Source: Nymphaea colorata (lineage: Eukaryota > Streptophyta > Magnoliopsida > Nymphaeales > Nymphaeaceae). Taken from it: a stretch of DNA of 64,000 bases. The notes beneath the pieces are model-generated. The model saw only the letters and a program-made list of their open reading frames with translations, did not search any database and was not told the origin of the DNA. A program made the translations under genes and the position numbers. The stretch covers positions 8,904,713 through 8,968,712 of the forward strand of contig NC_045142.1 of the NCBI RefSeq assembly GCF_008831285.2, written 5' to 3'. This document shows positions 51,901 to 62,352 of the stretch, one piece after another; the first letter of the stretch is position 1; every line of letters begins with the position of its first letter.

Positions 51901-54900
51901 TGTAAACCCTTTGTTCTCCTACGTCCTAAGACTTAGAGGTTTATACTTTTCCTCTGTTGTTCTTTCCCATTCAAAGCACTCTGCTAGGTTTCGTGGTTTT
52001 AGGGCCTACACCTCTATTCACAGTTCTTCCTTCAAGCCCCCACGAAGGCTTCCACTGGCCACCCTTTAACTATGTCATTCACGCTTTCAAAGCTATCTTA
52101 GTATTCGATTACCGAACCCGTCTGCTTGATTTTGGAGAGTTCAACATTGTAATCCAGGTACATAGAGGGACCAAAACGAGCGGTCAGTGCCGCTACCAAC
52201 ATCTCCCAACTTGGTTTTCCTTGATGGGCCAATATCCATTGGTACCACCTTACCGCAGCTCCTTCAAAGTGTACTGCTGCATGATTCACCCTCTGCTCTC
52301 CATCGATTCCTTGATACTCAAAGAATTGTTCTGATTTGAACACCCAGCTCAATGGATCTTCCCCATAGAATTTGGGAAATTCCATTTTCACCGGTTTCCA
52401 TGGTGGTTCCATCGTGGTTGATGGTCTGCTAGGTGCCCTTCTACGTCTGTCCTCTGATTCAGTAAGCTCAAAACTGGGAGTTCAAAGATTACCTTGCTAG
52501 AGAACCTCCTGCAGCCACGTCGCTAAGGTTTGCTGCTCAGTAAGTTGAGTTGAGCATCGACGCCCTCCATTCGTTTTTCCATTCTATGAAGCCTACTGTC
52601 AGAAGCCCCCAATGCTTCCTCCATTTTCGCACAATAAGCCTCTGCCACTGCCAGAGCTTACCTCGTTGTTACTCTGTCCCCCATGGCGACGCGTGATCTC
52701 CATCAAGGAGCGGAGAAGCGTCCAGCTCTAATGCCTTGTTAGCACTTGCTAAATCCCACTCACACACCCAAGGTGAAGCCCAGCTTCGAGAAGTAATTGT
52801 ATTTCATATTAGGGTTTTCAATCCCCCATTAAGCTCAGTATGTAACTATATATCCCTTAAACAAGTAATCGGGTTTTATTAGTTACTGACTACTCACCCG
52901 ACCCACTGCTAACTAAACAGGGTGCAAGCCACCCGACTCAGGTCCAAACAAAAACATGGATATTTAAATTATGTTGCATTAGATATTTAAATTATTCATG
53001 GGAAAAGTTGTTGTATTTGCCATGGAAATACTCAATTTCCAGCTGCATGTGACTTCATATATTTTCCAGCGACAATGTGCAGCAAGTTCAAAGTTGTTGA
53101 TATGTTAGAGGCTAGGGTGCAAAAATATCAGCTTTGGATGAGTTAAACAAATAAAGCCAGATGTACAATGATCTGGAGAAAAGATAAATTAAAGTGTAGA
53201 ACTCCAATCCCAAAGCCATTATTGCCGTAAAAGGGATAAACTTTCTAAGGAACCCCAGGTTGTCTCTCTCTTCCCCCTCCTTTCCAATCCATTTGTGCTT
53301 TTGTTCATTTCGTTTCTCTCTCTTCATAATGCACTTGCTCCGCTTGCCGAACACTCGAAGATAGAGAGGGCCATAGCATTGCCATCCAAGGGATTCTGAG
53401 CCTAATTCTGTGTCGCCACATTGGTAAATCACATGCAACAATAAAAAGTGAAACAAGCTACAAACAACAGAAGACAAAAAAAAAATCTGTCTCAAACAAA
53501 AAGGAATAATAAAAAAACAAAAAAACAAAAATTGGTTGTCCATAAAAACTAAAAAGCTAGGCTATTGAGCGTCTACATGATGTTCTAGGCATAAACCAGC
53601 TTGCCTAAGCAATCAGCCAAGCTTTGAGAGCTTAGTGGCAAGCTTCGGCGAGCCTTTGACAACATAGGATCCATTAATGGATCAATAAGAAAGCAGTACC
53701 TGCCATTTTGGCTAAATGACTAATAAAAGAAAAAGAATTATGATGTGCTTGCAGGCATAAGAAATGAGCTTACCGTCATGCCTTCTCTGTACTTAGACTC
53801 AAACATTGACATTGCTGCCAGTGATCCAGAACCCATTGTTGCAAAGGGAAGAGTATCAGTGGAACCATGAGGATATATCTGCAGAACATTTGCAGTTTCA
53901 GGATAGTTAGTTGTGCAAATACAACCAATTAATTAACATTTAAAAATGAACACCATATATGAAGTGCAATTTGATTATTTATTAATTAACTTACAGTATG
54001 CAAATGAGGTCCTGTAACATCAACACCACCAAGTACTAGGGCAGCACTAACATAACCTTGATAGCTAGCAAATTTTTGGACAGAAGCTGATCAGCATGCT
54101 GGATAAAAGCATGAGGCGAACATGATCATAATATAATATGATATATTTACCTGAAGAGATGAGATTTGAGGAGGGTAAGGGCAGTGACAACTCTGGATTC
54201 TCGAGCAGTTGCATAACGATGCAAGGCTAGCTGAGAACTAACCATTTCTAAGAACAACAACTAAACATTAAAATTACGCTCTAGAATTGAGGTACAATAG
54301 CAGGCATCTTATCAGCAGAGCTGCAGAAGCAAAAACCTTCAATTTCACCACTTATTGCAGCCAATGAGATACCCATCTAACTAATACATAGAACTGTTCA
54401 GTGTTCAGGGATACCTGTTACTGCCTCTGTATCAGCAGCAGTTCCAGCTCCACAACAATATATATTCGGTGCCATGTAATGGATTTTTTCACAATTCTTG
54501 TCACAGACAATTGGCCCTTCTGTAGCCCTTGTATCAGCTCCAAGAATGACCCCATCCTGGAGACAAGTGAAGCAATAAATGACCAAATAAAGTTTGCAAG
54601 GGTATGCTTAATACTAATAGTGAAAAAATAGATATCAATAAGAACTGAACAAATTTTTACTTCCAAAAAAAGACCATATATCAGAGGTCACAATAATATT
54701 CTAGTACAGCATAAGTGCATAACTATATCCTGTAAGCAAATCCAAATTTGTGTTGAAAGTGCTATTCATACTAGAGAGCCACTTTCATTTTCTCCCTTTT
54801 AGTTTATCGAGGAAGGGCAAATCCAGGAATGGACTAGATGAAGTGAAGGATATATGGAGATTTTGAGACTGAAAAGCATTAGAATAAGATGAATGAATCA

Positions 54901-55322
54901 AATTTGTTGATGTTTATGAGGCAAAATAGAGTGCTAATATGTTAGGCAACATATAGAATCAGCAGCCTAACAAATGAAATGCACATTCACACAAGTGCTA
55001 TCAAAGACAACCCTTATTTGGAAAGGGTTGAAAATAAGGGCTGAACAACATGAACACATAGACCTAGTTGCCATGCAGAAAAGGAAGGAAATGAAGGCAG
55101 GATGGAATTTTCTGGTAGAAATATAAACATAATGGACCAATGAAATATCAGGAAGCAATATGAAAAGAAAGAGAATACCTTAAAAACGAGCCCAACAATT
55201 GTTGTTCCAGTTTTCCGAAAAGATGGTGGTTGAACACCTTTCTTCAGCAGCATCTCATTCCTCCGACACAGATCAAAACTGAATCCACCCTTTTGAGGAA
55301 CATCTAGTTCCGCCTTAGTCAT
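45373..55322 (-). CDS. PBB: 20S proteasome subunit beta type-7 (beta-2, PBB); 8 coding exons, 273 aa
   Basis: Coding exons in order: 55179-55322, 54415-54556, 54151-54247, 53995-54064, 53774-53878, 46818-46916, 46498-46588, 45373-45446. All junctions are GT-AG and total 822 nt with a TGA stop. The protein has the beta-2 propeptide [12 protein letters not shown], then the cleavage site before TTIVG, so mature Thr1 is residue 40; Asp17 (residue 56) and Lys33 (residue 72) of the Ntn-hydrolase centre are present. Further landmarks are [59 protein letters not shown] and a C-terminal EGDAMEE. The length of 273 matches the plant PBB proteins I know. Beta-2 supplies the trypsin-like activity of the proteasome core in cytosol and nucleus. 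Intron 5 (6857 bp) contains a Ty3/gypsy element in the same orientation. The gene looks intact and functional. Confidence 0.96.
45771..45797. repeat. (GA)n microsatellite
   Basis: About 13 GA units in proteasome-gene intron 7. Confidence 0.97.
45873..45909. repeat. Compound (CA)n(GA)n microsatellite
   Basis: About 10 CA units pass directly into about 8 GA units. Confidence 0.97.
47606..47787. repeat. Direct repeat pair, 26 bp
   Basis: aactctggaaggtcaaaccc followed by tatgaa occurs at about 47609 and again at about 47761, in unrelated flanks. Confidence 0.8.
47844..47935. repeat. Perfect tandem duplication of a 46-bp unit
   Basis: The unit acaaaagtgattgaactgac ... gtgaatttca occupies 47844-47889 and is repeated base for base at 47890-47935. 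It lies in proteasome-gene intron 5. Confidence 0.95.
48240..48480. repeat. Pyrimidine-rich low-complexity tract
   Basis: About 240 bp consist almost only of C and T on the plus strand (ccctctcc, tctccctct words). The long open frames across it are a composition artefact. Confidence 0.7.
49119..49328 (-). repeat. 3' LTR of the gypsy element
   Basis: It aligns with 52737-52956 from tgttagcac to ...aaaca; shared words include cccactcacacacccaaggt and gaagcccagcttcgagaagt. The copies differ by scattered substitutions and short indels, indicating an old insertion. A run of G (minus strand) at about 49413-49420, the likely polypurine tract, lies 90 bp further out, so the true LTR may extend to about 49412 and the other copy may be truncated. 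Confidence 0.8.
52737..52956 (-). repeat. 5' LTR of the gypsy element
   Basis: This is the partner of 49119-49328. Immediately inside, the minus strand reads AAGGCATTAGAGC, a decayed initiator-Met primer-binding site, which sets the orientation. No matching 5-bp target duplication was found outside the two copies. Confidence 0.8.
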
Positions 55323-56293
55323 ACTGCTGTATGAAATCAATAAGTACTAATAACTACCTCACCATGGACAATAACCCATCAGGCTTGCCTAGTCAAATAT
55401 AAATTGGCGTAAGGCTTCCAATTGGAACACCATTTCTGTTGAGCTTCCCAATCCCAAGGAACAATTTTTTTAAAGATTAAAACATATGACATGCTATCAA
55501 TAAATAACTTCGCCAAGCTTGATTTGCTACTTTGTAACACATAACCATGCAGACACCAAGGATCTTATGCACAATCAACATGTGACACCCTTATGAAATT
55601 GATCAGTTGATCTAACAAAAGAAATAACAAGATTCATACCTCAAAAGAACCTTGCAGACATACTTAAGAAATACATTACTTTTTGGCCCTAAAACGAAAA
55701 AGAAGTCTTTAACCTACCCATTAATGCTCCAGACAAGAATATACTCTTTGCAATTCACACCCATATATGCAGGGCATCTCCACACTTACCAAATAAGCAA
55801 CCACGACATCATATTTGGGCAGAATGCAAGCCACAACTTGACTCTTATACCATATTGAAAAAGCTAAATAATGGGCAACAAAAAACGAAAGTAATAAAGG
55901 AAGAGAGAAAGCTGTGAAAGAGATACCTAAAGATTCTAAACTATCATTTGCAAGAAATCCACAGACCTTGAATGCAAAAGGCCTACACATCAGGCCTTGT
56001 TTAAAAACTAGAAACTTTTAAATAGAAGACAATGATTCTTATTCCTTAGTACAAAGTCCCTTCTCTAAACATTTTTTTCTTTCTTAACTAAAAATCCTAT
56101 TTATTTTGAATGGACTCTCAAAATCATCATACGAGACTCCTCAATCTATGTAAAGCCTCATTAAAGCTACGCTTGATAGCAATGGATCTGACGTCTGAGG
56201 CTGATTTCAGATCTTTTATAATCGGAAACTTATTTTCATAATCGGACACTTAAAATATAAGATTTTTGATGGATTTTTCAAAGGCTCCGATCT

Positions 56294-56320
56294 TTCTCTC
56301 TCTCTCTCTCTCTCTCTCTC
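56294..56320. repeat. (CT)n microsatellite followed by poly-C and poly-A runs
   Basis: The CT run is followed by C-rich sequence and an A run at 56343-56356. Confidence 0.95.
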
Positions 56321-56384
56321 CCCCCCCCTCCCCTCCCTTTTAAAAAAAAAAAAAAAGGCCAAGGCCGACAGTTTTTCTCTTAGT

Positions 56385-56600
56385 CATAAGAAACCCTCAG
56401 CCATGGCCAAGGAATCTCTCAGTGTAGGAAAACTCTAGGCATGAACTGAGAGTTTCGCTCGCAATCACTAAGCAACCCTCAGCCATGGCTGAGGGTTTCT
56501 CTCATGTTTTGAGAAAACCTTCAGCCCATAACAAGTGTTTATCTCTCAAGTCGTTGACTCAGCCCCTCGGTTTGAGAAACCCCTAGGCCCATGCTGAGGT
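56385..56600. repeat. Minisatellite-like repeat with palindromic core upstream of the proteasome ATG
   Basis: Four loosely conserved units of about 50-65 bp carry 'gaaaccctcagccatggc...gagggtttctctc' in different states of decay. One unit contains a perfect 24-bp palindrome (56474-56497; half-site AACCCTCAGCCA). It lies in the presumed 5' UTR intron of the proteasome gene. Confidence 0.65.
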
Positions 56601-57457
56601 TTTCTCTCTCTGACATTGAGAAGACCATTGGCAAGGGCCATCGAATGGCTTGGAATTATGTTTCTAGAATTCTTATTCCAGAAGCATTACTTAATGTAGA
56701 CTTTGGTAGAACAATTATTCCAGAACTGATTGCATCTTGTGTTCATTACCCTGGATGTCTAATTCCACAAAAATCATCTTATTATATGTTGCAGTAGGAA
56801 AAAACTCAGAAACTCAAAATTGTACACTTAGGAGGACAGCCATTTCTAGTGGAGTTATCTCCAAGATACAATTATGTGCAAAGGACCATTAGTGTCATCT
56901 GCTCACATTTTACATTTTTTAGCACCATCATTATCTAGAGAAAACAACTATCATTTGATCATTGATCATTGTTCACCCACTAAAGCAAAAGCAAGATTTT
57001 GGGGGCCATTTGGTCGCTTGGAATTCTACTTCTCAAACTTCGAAAAGAGGCTGGCCCCAGCAAATGCTAGAAAAATATTCTGTCTATATCCATCGAATTT
57101 TAGATTATTTTCATGAATACTAGTAGCACCCAGAGGGTGAAACTATTTTATCAGGATTAAATGTTTGCCCACTGGACAGCTTCCTCTTTTTCTCCCCAAA
57201 TCCCTTTGCACTATTCTCACAAGATCACAGCAACTCGAACAGCTTGTAACACTGCTCTACAGCTCAAACGTCCCAGGATTGCTGGTTGAAATTACAGAAC
57301 AAAGGCATTTTGCCTTTATAAATGAACCCGTTAGTGGCCAATGAAAGCCTAGTTAATAAAGTAAGGAACAACCATTAGGGCACTCGACTTGGAAATGTAT
57401 GTTTTCAGTAATTTAAGAACGTTGGAGATCATTTGGTTTTGAAACATTTGTTTTCAG

Positions 57458-57913
57458 CCAAGTCACATGGGTACGGGTATGGTTTAGGTAAAGCTACGGA
57501 GATAAAAGTACGGACACAGCAATTTTAGAAAAAGTGGCTACAGGGGTATGACAGGATATATTACATACATATACACACACACACACATATATATACATAT
57601 ATATATATATATCTGTGTGTGTGTGTGTGTGTGTGTGCGGGCGTGCGCGCAAAATAACACAGAAAAATCAAAATGAAAGCAACATTTAAATAAACAAGTG
57701 ATTTTACATAAAAACATTAAATATTAATGAACAATAACTCTAAAAACAGAATGAAAATTGAGTTTGAAAAAATTAAATCATGTAAAATTAAGCAATCTGG
57801 ATCAGTGTTGGTCTAAAAAGTAAAAAGTACCCAAATGTGTCCAAGTACCCACTTTAAGTACGGGTACCGTGACACGGGTAAGCGGACCTCATTGAAGAAA
57901 CAATGTGACTTAG
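57458..57913. mobile_element. Non-autonomous hAT-like element with perfect 8-bp target-site duplication
   Basis: The 456-bp unit begins CCAAGTCACATGGGTACGGG and ends caatgtgacttag (reverse complement CTAAGTCACATTG). It is flanked on both sides by gttttcag (57450-57457 and 57914-57921). Inside are GGTACGGG-type words near both ends and a TA/TG dinucleotide block at 57565-57640, but no open frame. It lies between the proteasome ATG and its GC-rich upstream region. The perfect duplication suggests it is the youngest family copy here. Confidence 0.8.
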
Positions 57914-58794
57914 GTTTTCAGTAATTTTAAATTGTTGAAAATCAATTTCCTATCACAATTTCTGGGGCTCTAAATCTTGAAATACTATGAAAACATAGCT
58001 GAAAAGCCTCATAGAACTGAGTTGGGCAAATTTGTCCATCGATGAAATTGGAACGATAGAAAGCAGTCAAACTTTCTCCGTTAAAACCATCTGACTGGTA
58101 CAAAACTCCTTGGTAAACAATGACAAATAGACAAACTTGATAATCCCATCCACAGCATTTTCACAGCAAAGTGATCCACTCAGGGTTTCCAAAACACCCA
58201 TACACCCTTACCCTAAGATCAAAAAGAGGCAAAAACCAACCACTCAAATCAACAGCCCGGAACAAACCCAGCCTCTAAAAATACGAAACCAACAACCAAA
58301 AGCAAAAAAGCACATAATGAGCACGATCAACAACCAAAAGGACGTATAAACATCACAGAAGGAAAACTGAGTCAGACCCTAAACTCCAAAAAGGCGAAAT
58401 AAATATCAAATTGCATCCGATGCAAGGGGGAAAAGAGAATACTAGAGAAAACAAGACGATCCGTACATCAGAGATGAGCACAGCAGCAATGGTGACTCAG
58501 ATTCAACACTCTCTATCTTTCTCTAAAAAAGGAGGAAATAAGTTAGCGCGGTGTATGGATTTTTACCCCCCAAAACCCTATCCTGTGGCAGAGAAGAGCG
58601 GGCGGGGGTTGCAGCGAAAAAGGGTAGAGGACTGGAGGGAGTCGTTGGTGACCTCGGCTTAACTCAGGGTTCTCTGGCTCTAATGGAGGAGGATGGGCGG
58701 GCGGCAGCTTGCCCTCACTCGATCTGGTCGGCGGGGGAGACAAAGAAGAAGCAGAAGACAGAAAGGCGGAGAGCAGATTAGGGAGTGCGCGTAC

Positions 58795-59000
58795 CTTGCA
58801 GCAACGGAAGTTTCTGAGGCAGCGTCTTCAGCAGCAATGCAGGTCACACCGCCGTCCTCGACAGCACCTTCTGACGTAGCCACGCAGGGTCTTCGCCGAC
58901 GGAAGGACTAAGCGGTGGGGTGAGCGTCGACGATGAAAAAGTGAGCAGCCTGAGTCTTGACGGGCAAGAAAACCATTTACGGAATCGCCGAAAATTATTA
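58795..59000 (-). promoter_or_regulatory. Probable 5' UTR exon and promoter region of the proteasome beta-2 gene
   Basis: The stretch from about 58.4 to 59.1 kb is clearly richer in G+C and CpG than anything around it. On the minus strand a plausible donor (GCAAG followed by GTACGC) sits at 58795/58794, and the PBB start codon lies four bases after an acceptor-like ACAG at 55327. A 5' UTR intron of about 3.5 kb (55327-58794) would join the two. I see no in-frame ATG that would extend the protein. The transcription start is not defined by the sequence, so the upper boundary is a guess. Confidence 0.35.
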
Positions 59001-59124
59001 TCCCGTGTTTGATGCGTTTGTTCCATTTTCTCTGATTTCCCCCGTGTTTTTCTGGGTGCATGGGGCCCCAAGTGGTCTGTAGCTGCCAGGTAATGTGGCT
59101 TGGTTAAGAGGCTCACTGAGAGGT

Positions 59125-59415
59125 GGGCATCTCGATCGGTCCGGGTTTGGGGTTCGGATCAATTTCGATGGGTATTCCGTATTCGCTTCAAACATTATTT
59201 TTTAATTAATAATGTTTATTTTATTATTAAAAATAATATTTTATATTAAACAATATTTTATATTTAAAAATATTTCTTTATTATAATCAGGCCGAATCCA
59301 AATCAGGTTTCGAGCATCGAGTCGGGTCCAAACCCAGGTTTTGAACATCAAGTCAAACCAACCTGAACCCAGTTCTTATCGGATCGACCTGGACCCAACT
59401 CTTATCGAGCCCTGC
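59125..59415. repeat. Possible MITE-like element with GGGTC-rich ends
   Basis: The left end has gggcatctcgatcggtccgg and the right end, reverse complemented, AGGGCTCGATAAGAGTTGGG, with an AT-only middle and repeated 'gggtccaaaccc' words. Such units are common in plants. No target duplication was found, so the call is tentative. Confidence 0.35.
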
Positions 59416-60415
59416 TAGTTCCCTTAAGAAATAAAAGAATAAATAATAGAGTTGAACCTCTTAATATATGTTGTGCTTTTGGAACAAGTTGCCTCTCCTT
59501 ACCCTTTCCCATCATTAGGCATTTTTGTGGGTTGAAAATTTTCATTGCTACTTTATGTTACAAGTCCTGTTAATGACTTCTTTTAGATTTATCATATGTA
59601 AATTCTCTCATTATCTTTGTTCATTAGTTGACTTTATGAATTTCAGTTCAAGTGGCATACAGCTAGCCTGCAGAATGCATAACCTCAAAACAGAATAGAT
59701 TGTTTTTCTATTTATGTTAAAAGTGTTAAATAATCTGGTTTTATTGATTTTCTATTTTTTCAAATTTTCACATTCATCCCCATGCACGCTCTCTCTCTCT
59801 CTCTCTCTCCATATAAAATTGGTGGATCCTGAGGAAGGGAGACCTAAAAAAACAATTTCAAATTTGGGACTGGTTTAACTCATTTTCTAAATATAAATAG
59901 AACATAAATATAGCTAAAAATTGTCCCTCGGAGTGCATAGCTACATTTTTCTTTTGAAATTTATGATGTTTTTGATAAAATTTACTATTGTTCTTCTTCC
60001 ACCATTATATCATGTGATATGGAATATACATTTGTATGCTTTTAGATGTTTCTTTTCGATAGAGTCGTTATAGTTAGACTTGAAGTGTTCATGCAAGCTC
60101 CAAAATGCATTCCTGATTATATTTAAGTTTCTCTAGATCTGTCCAAATTCAACCTTATTTGGAGCAATATTAATTCAGTCTTATTTGGATTTAGATCCAT
60201 ACAGGATGTAGTTTTTACATGTAAAAACATGTGTCAAGTAATTTTTTTCATATCTGGCTGCTGGGATATATGCGTCGGTGTGAATAGAATGTTGATCTTC
60301 CATATTGCAAATTTCCACTTTGAACCTAAGCATTATTGAATCTGGTATAGTAGACCTTCGATTTTCTTCATCAATTTAAAAAAGCAATAGAAACAAGTTA
60401 GCAGACTTCCATGTT

Positions 60416-60418
<3 letters not shown>

Positions 60419-60461
<43 letters not shown>
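60419..60461. repeat. (AT)n microsatellite
   Basis: About 21 AT units without interruption. Confidence 0.98.
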
Positions 60462-60466
<5 letters not shown>

Positions 60467-61086
60467 TGTGACAAAGCATAAAGAATCATTGTTTTGCTAG
60501 AAGGAAGAGTTTGTACTGCCATGTTGCTCAGTAGCTGGTAGTTGATCCATCATCGAATTAAAAACGAGTCGATGTCTACTAACTGATATGTTTCACACTT
60601 ATCGTATAATGGCAGTAGGCACCCTGTTGGATGGTATTAACCTAGGCACAATTAATATTTGATCATCGTAAGACAACTATAAACTAGATTACAATTTTAT
60701 CTTTAAAATAGTAAAACCAAATTGATATCAAATTCTTAAAAATGATTTTTCCATTAGAAGGAGCTCGTACATGTTCTGCAGTACCACCTGTGAATACTCC
60801 ACCGGTATGGAAAGTTCTTAATGTTTTCTGACCAGAAGAAAAACCCTCCTTTTCCAGGCCTCAAAGTACCATTGGATTCATATTTCATATTCAGTTCTAT
60901 CTTATTAAACTTTTGGCAGTGATGCCATGGCTTAGCTTGATTCAATGATGTCAGCAAGTTGGGCATATGAGACGATCAATTTAAGTAAAAATCCATTGGC
61001 TCCTGCTAGAACTTGTGGGAAATGATATGATACTTGTAACCTCCCACCTTATTGTGGAAGGGTCGAGACCTGTCAAAGTAGGAGTT

Positions 61087-61238
61087 GTTTAGCAATAGGA
61101 ACAGTTTGTTATTGTTCTATGAAACTGCCTCAAAACTTGAAATAGATTCATATAATATTGCATTACAATGTTCAATATATCTACCTAATCTTTGGGCTAC
61201 ATTCGTAGAACAATAGCAAAGTGTTTCTATTGCCAAAC
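61087..61238. repeat. Fold-back (inverted) repeat, about 150 bp
   Basis: The arm gtttagcaataggaacagtt (61087 onward, about 38 bp) is complementary to 61204-61238 (cgtagaacaatagcaaagtg ...), with about 80% matches and an 80-bp AT-rich loop. It is MITE-like in size. The target duplication is unclear. Confidence 0.6.
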
Positions 61239-62352
61239 GGAGAGTCCAGACTTGTGGGAATGGACAATGTTGTTACATCTAGAGTCGTGCTACCACTAAT
61301 AGAAAGAACTTCAGACATGATCTATGAGTTATTTATCATGATTGGACATGAACGGGGTCTGTTGGTCCACACATAATTCAATTCATTTCGTGCTGTTAAA
61401 AAAACTTGCATCTCCACCTGCAATTACAAGGTTCAGTTACAGTGTTTAACGCAGTCTACAAAACGACCTAACGGGAATAGATTTTGCATAAAGGTCATTT
61501 GACTTAAAGCAAAACATCTTATAAAATTGTTGCAGGAAGAGCTTGGTTTGGTCACAAACTGATAAATTATAATGCCCTTCAAAGAGTGCTTCTTTGACAG
61601 TGTTTTTAGTAGATAATTTTCTCACGTTGATGAACTCTAATCAAAGAAATGAATAGTTATAGACACATTGGATTGCCCATGACTTTTGAATTGCTTCAGG
61701 ATCTTGAGCCAGTCGATAATGATATGCTATCCAAGTTGCTGTTTTCTTTGTTGATGGTGGGCATACGAGCGTCAATTCTAGTCCACACATGCATGCAGCT
61801 GGATGCTGGAATGCAGGAAAAGAAAGAAAGAGAGGGAGTTGGCATTTACTAGCTGTCACTTCATAAAAGAAAAGAAATCAGCACACCCTCTAAATGACAA
61901 ACATATAGCTTTACATTCCAATACAAATCCTGGTTGCGTTCTGTCTGTTTGCCTTTTTTTTTCTTAATCACATCCACATTGCAATAAATAAATAACTGGT
62001 TGCCTTCTGTTGCCTTTTCGAACCTCATAGGGCTATTATGTAGCTTGCCTATTACAACACAAGAAGAACAGGAAAGTTTGATAACACAGACAGCGAAGGA
62101 AAAAGCTCAAATCACTCACATGGAATTGATGTACGGGTCATTATTCTCTATTTCACATGATACACTTTCTTCAGAAGAAGTTCCAATCAACGGCTTCAAC
62201 TACTTAAATTCAACTGACAACCCAATCTCTTTCAGTTTTGCCTTTTGCAAGAACAGATTTCCCGAGAGATCTCCGTTACAAATATACAACCACCAAAGAT
62301 GCTAAAAGAGAAAAAAAAAGAAAAAAACAATTCCAAATCGAGGCATACAAAA

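Larger units (their letters stand above)
49119..52956 (-). mobile_element. Ty3/gypsy LTR retrotransposon lacking integrase core, in proteasome-gene intron 5
   Basis: Minus-strand domains in order: gag ([30 protein letters not shown], about 52390-52100), protease (LVDTGSTHKF near 51510; [20 protein letters not shown], about 51360-51300), reverse transcriptase ([20 protein letters not shown], about 50875-50816; [20 protein letters not shown], about 50620-50560; the catalytic YxDD block reads FYDILIYSK), RNase H ([20 protein letters not shown], about 50091-50030; [13 protein letters not shown] near 49785-49740). Then [17 protein letters not shown] (about 49545-49495) runs within 60 bp into the pre-LTR LEDQVSEKGG-like end, so the integrase core is deleted. 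LTRs flank it at 49119-49328 and 52737-52956. Multiple stops make it dead. Confidence 0.88.
59420..62352. other. Intergenic region between proteasome gene promoter and VPS26 3' end
   Basis: Beyond the repeats listed, no conserved coding block is seen on either strand. The part just below 62353 should hold the VPS26 3' UTR; a polyadenylation site could not be assigned. Confidence 0.5.

Noticed and set aside
53112-53543. 143-residue open frame on the minus strand
   Set aside because: Intronic, starts in phenylalanine-rich low-complexity sequence, no recognisable motif, and not compatible with the spliced proteasome frame.
55323-55340. N-terminal extension of the proteasome subunit (six in-frame residues upstream of the ATG)
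   Set aside because: No upstream ATG in that frame, and an acceptor-like ACAG precedes the ATG; the 273-residue product already matches the family length.
58411-59116. Several overlapping open frames on both strands in the GC-rich block
   Set aside because: Arg/Pro/Ala-rich translations on both strands are what GC-rich non-coding DNA gives; interpreted as promoter and 5' UTR.
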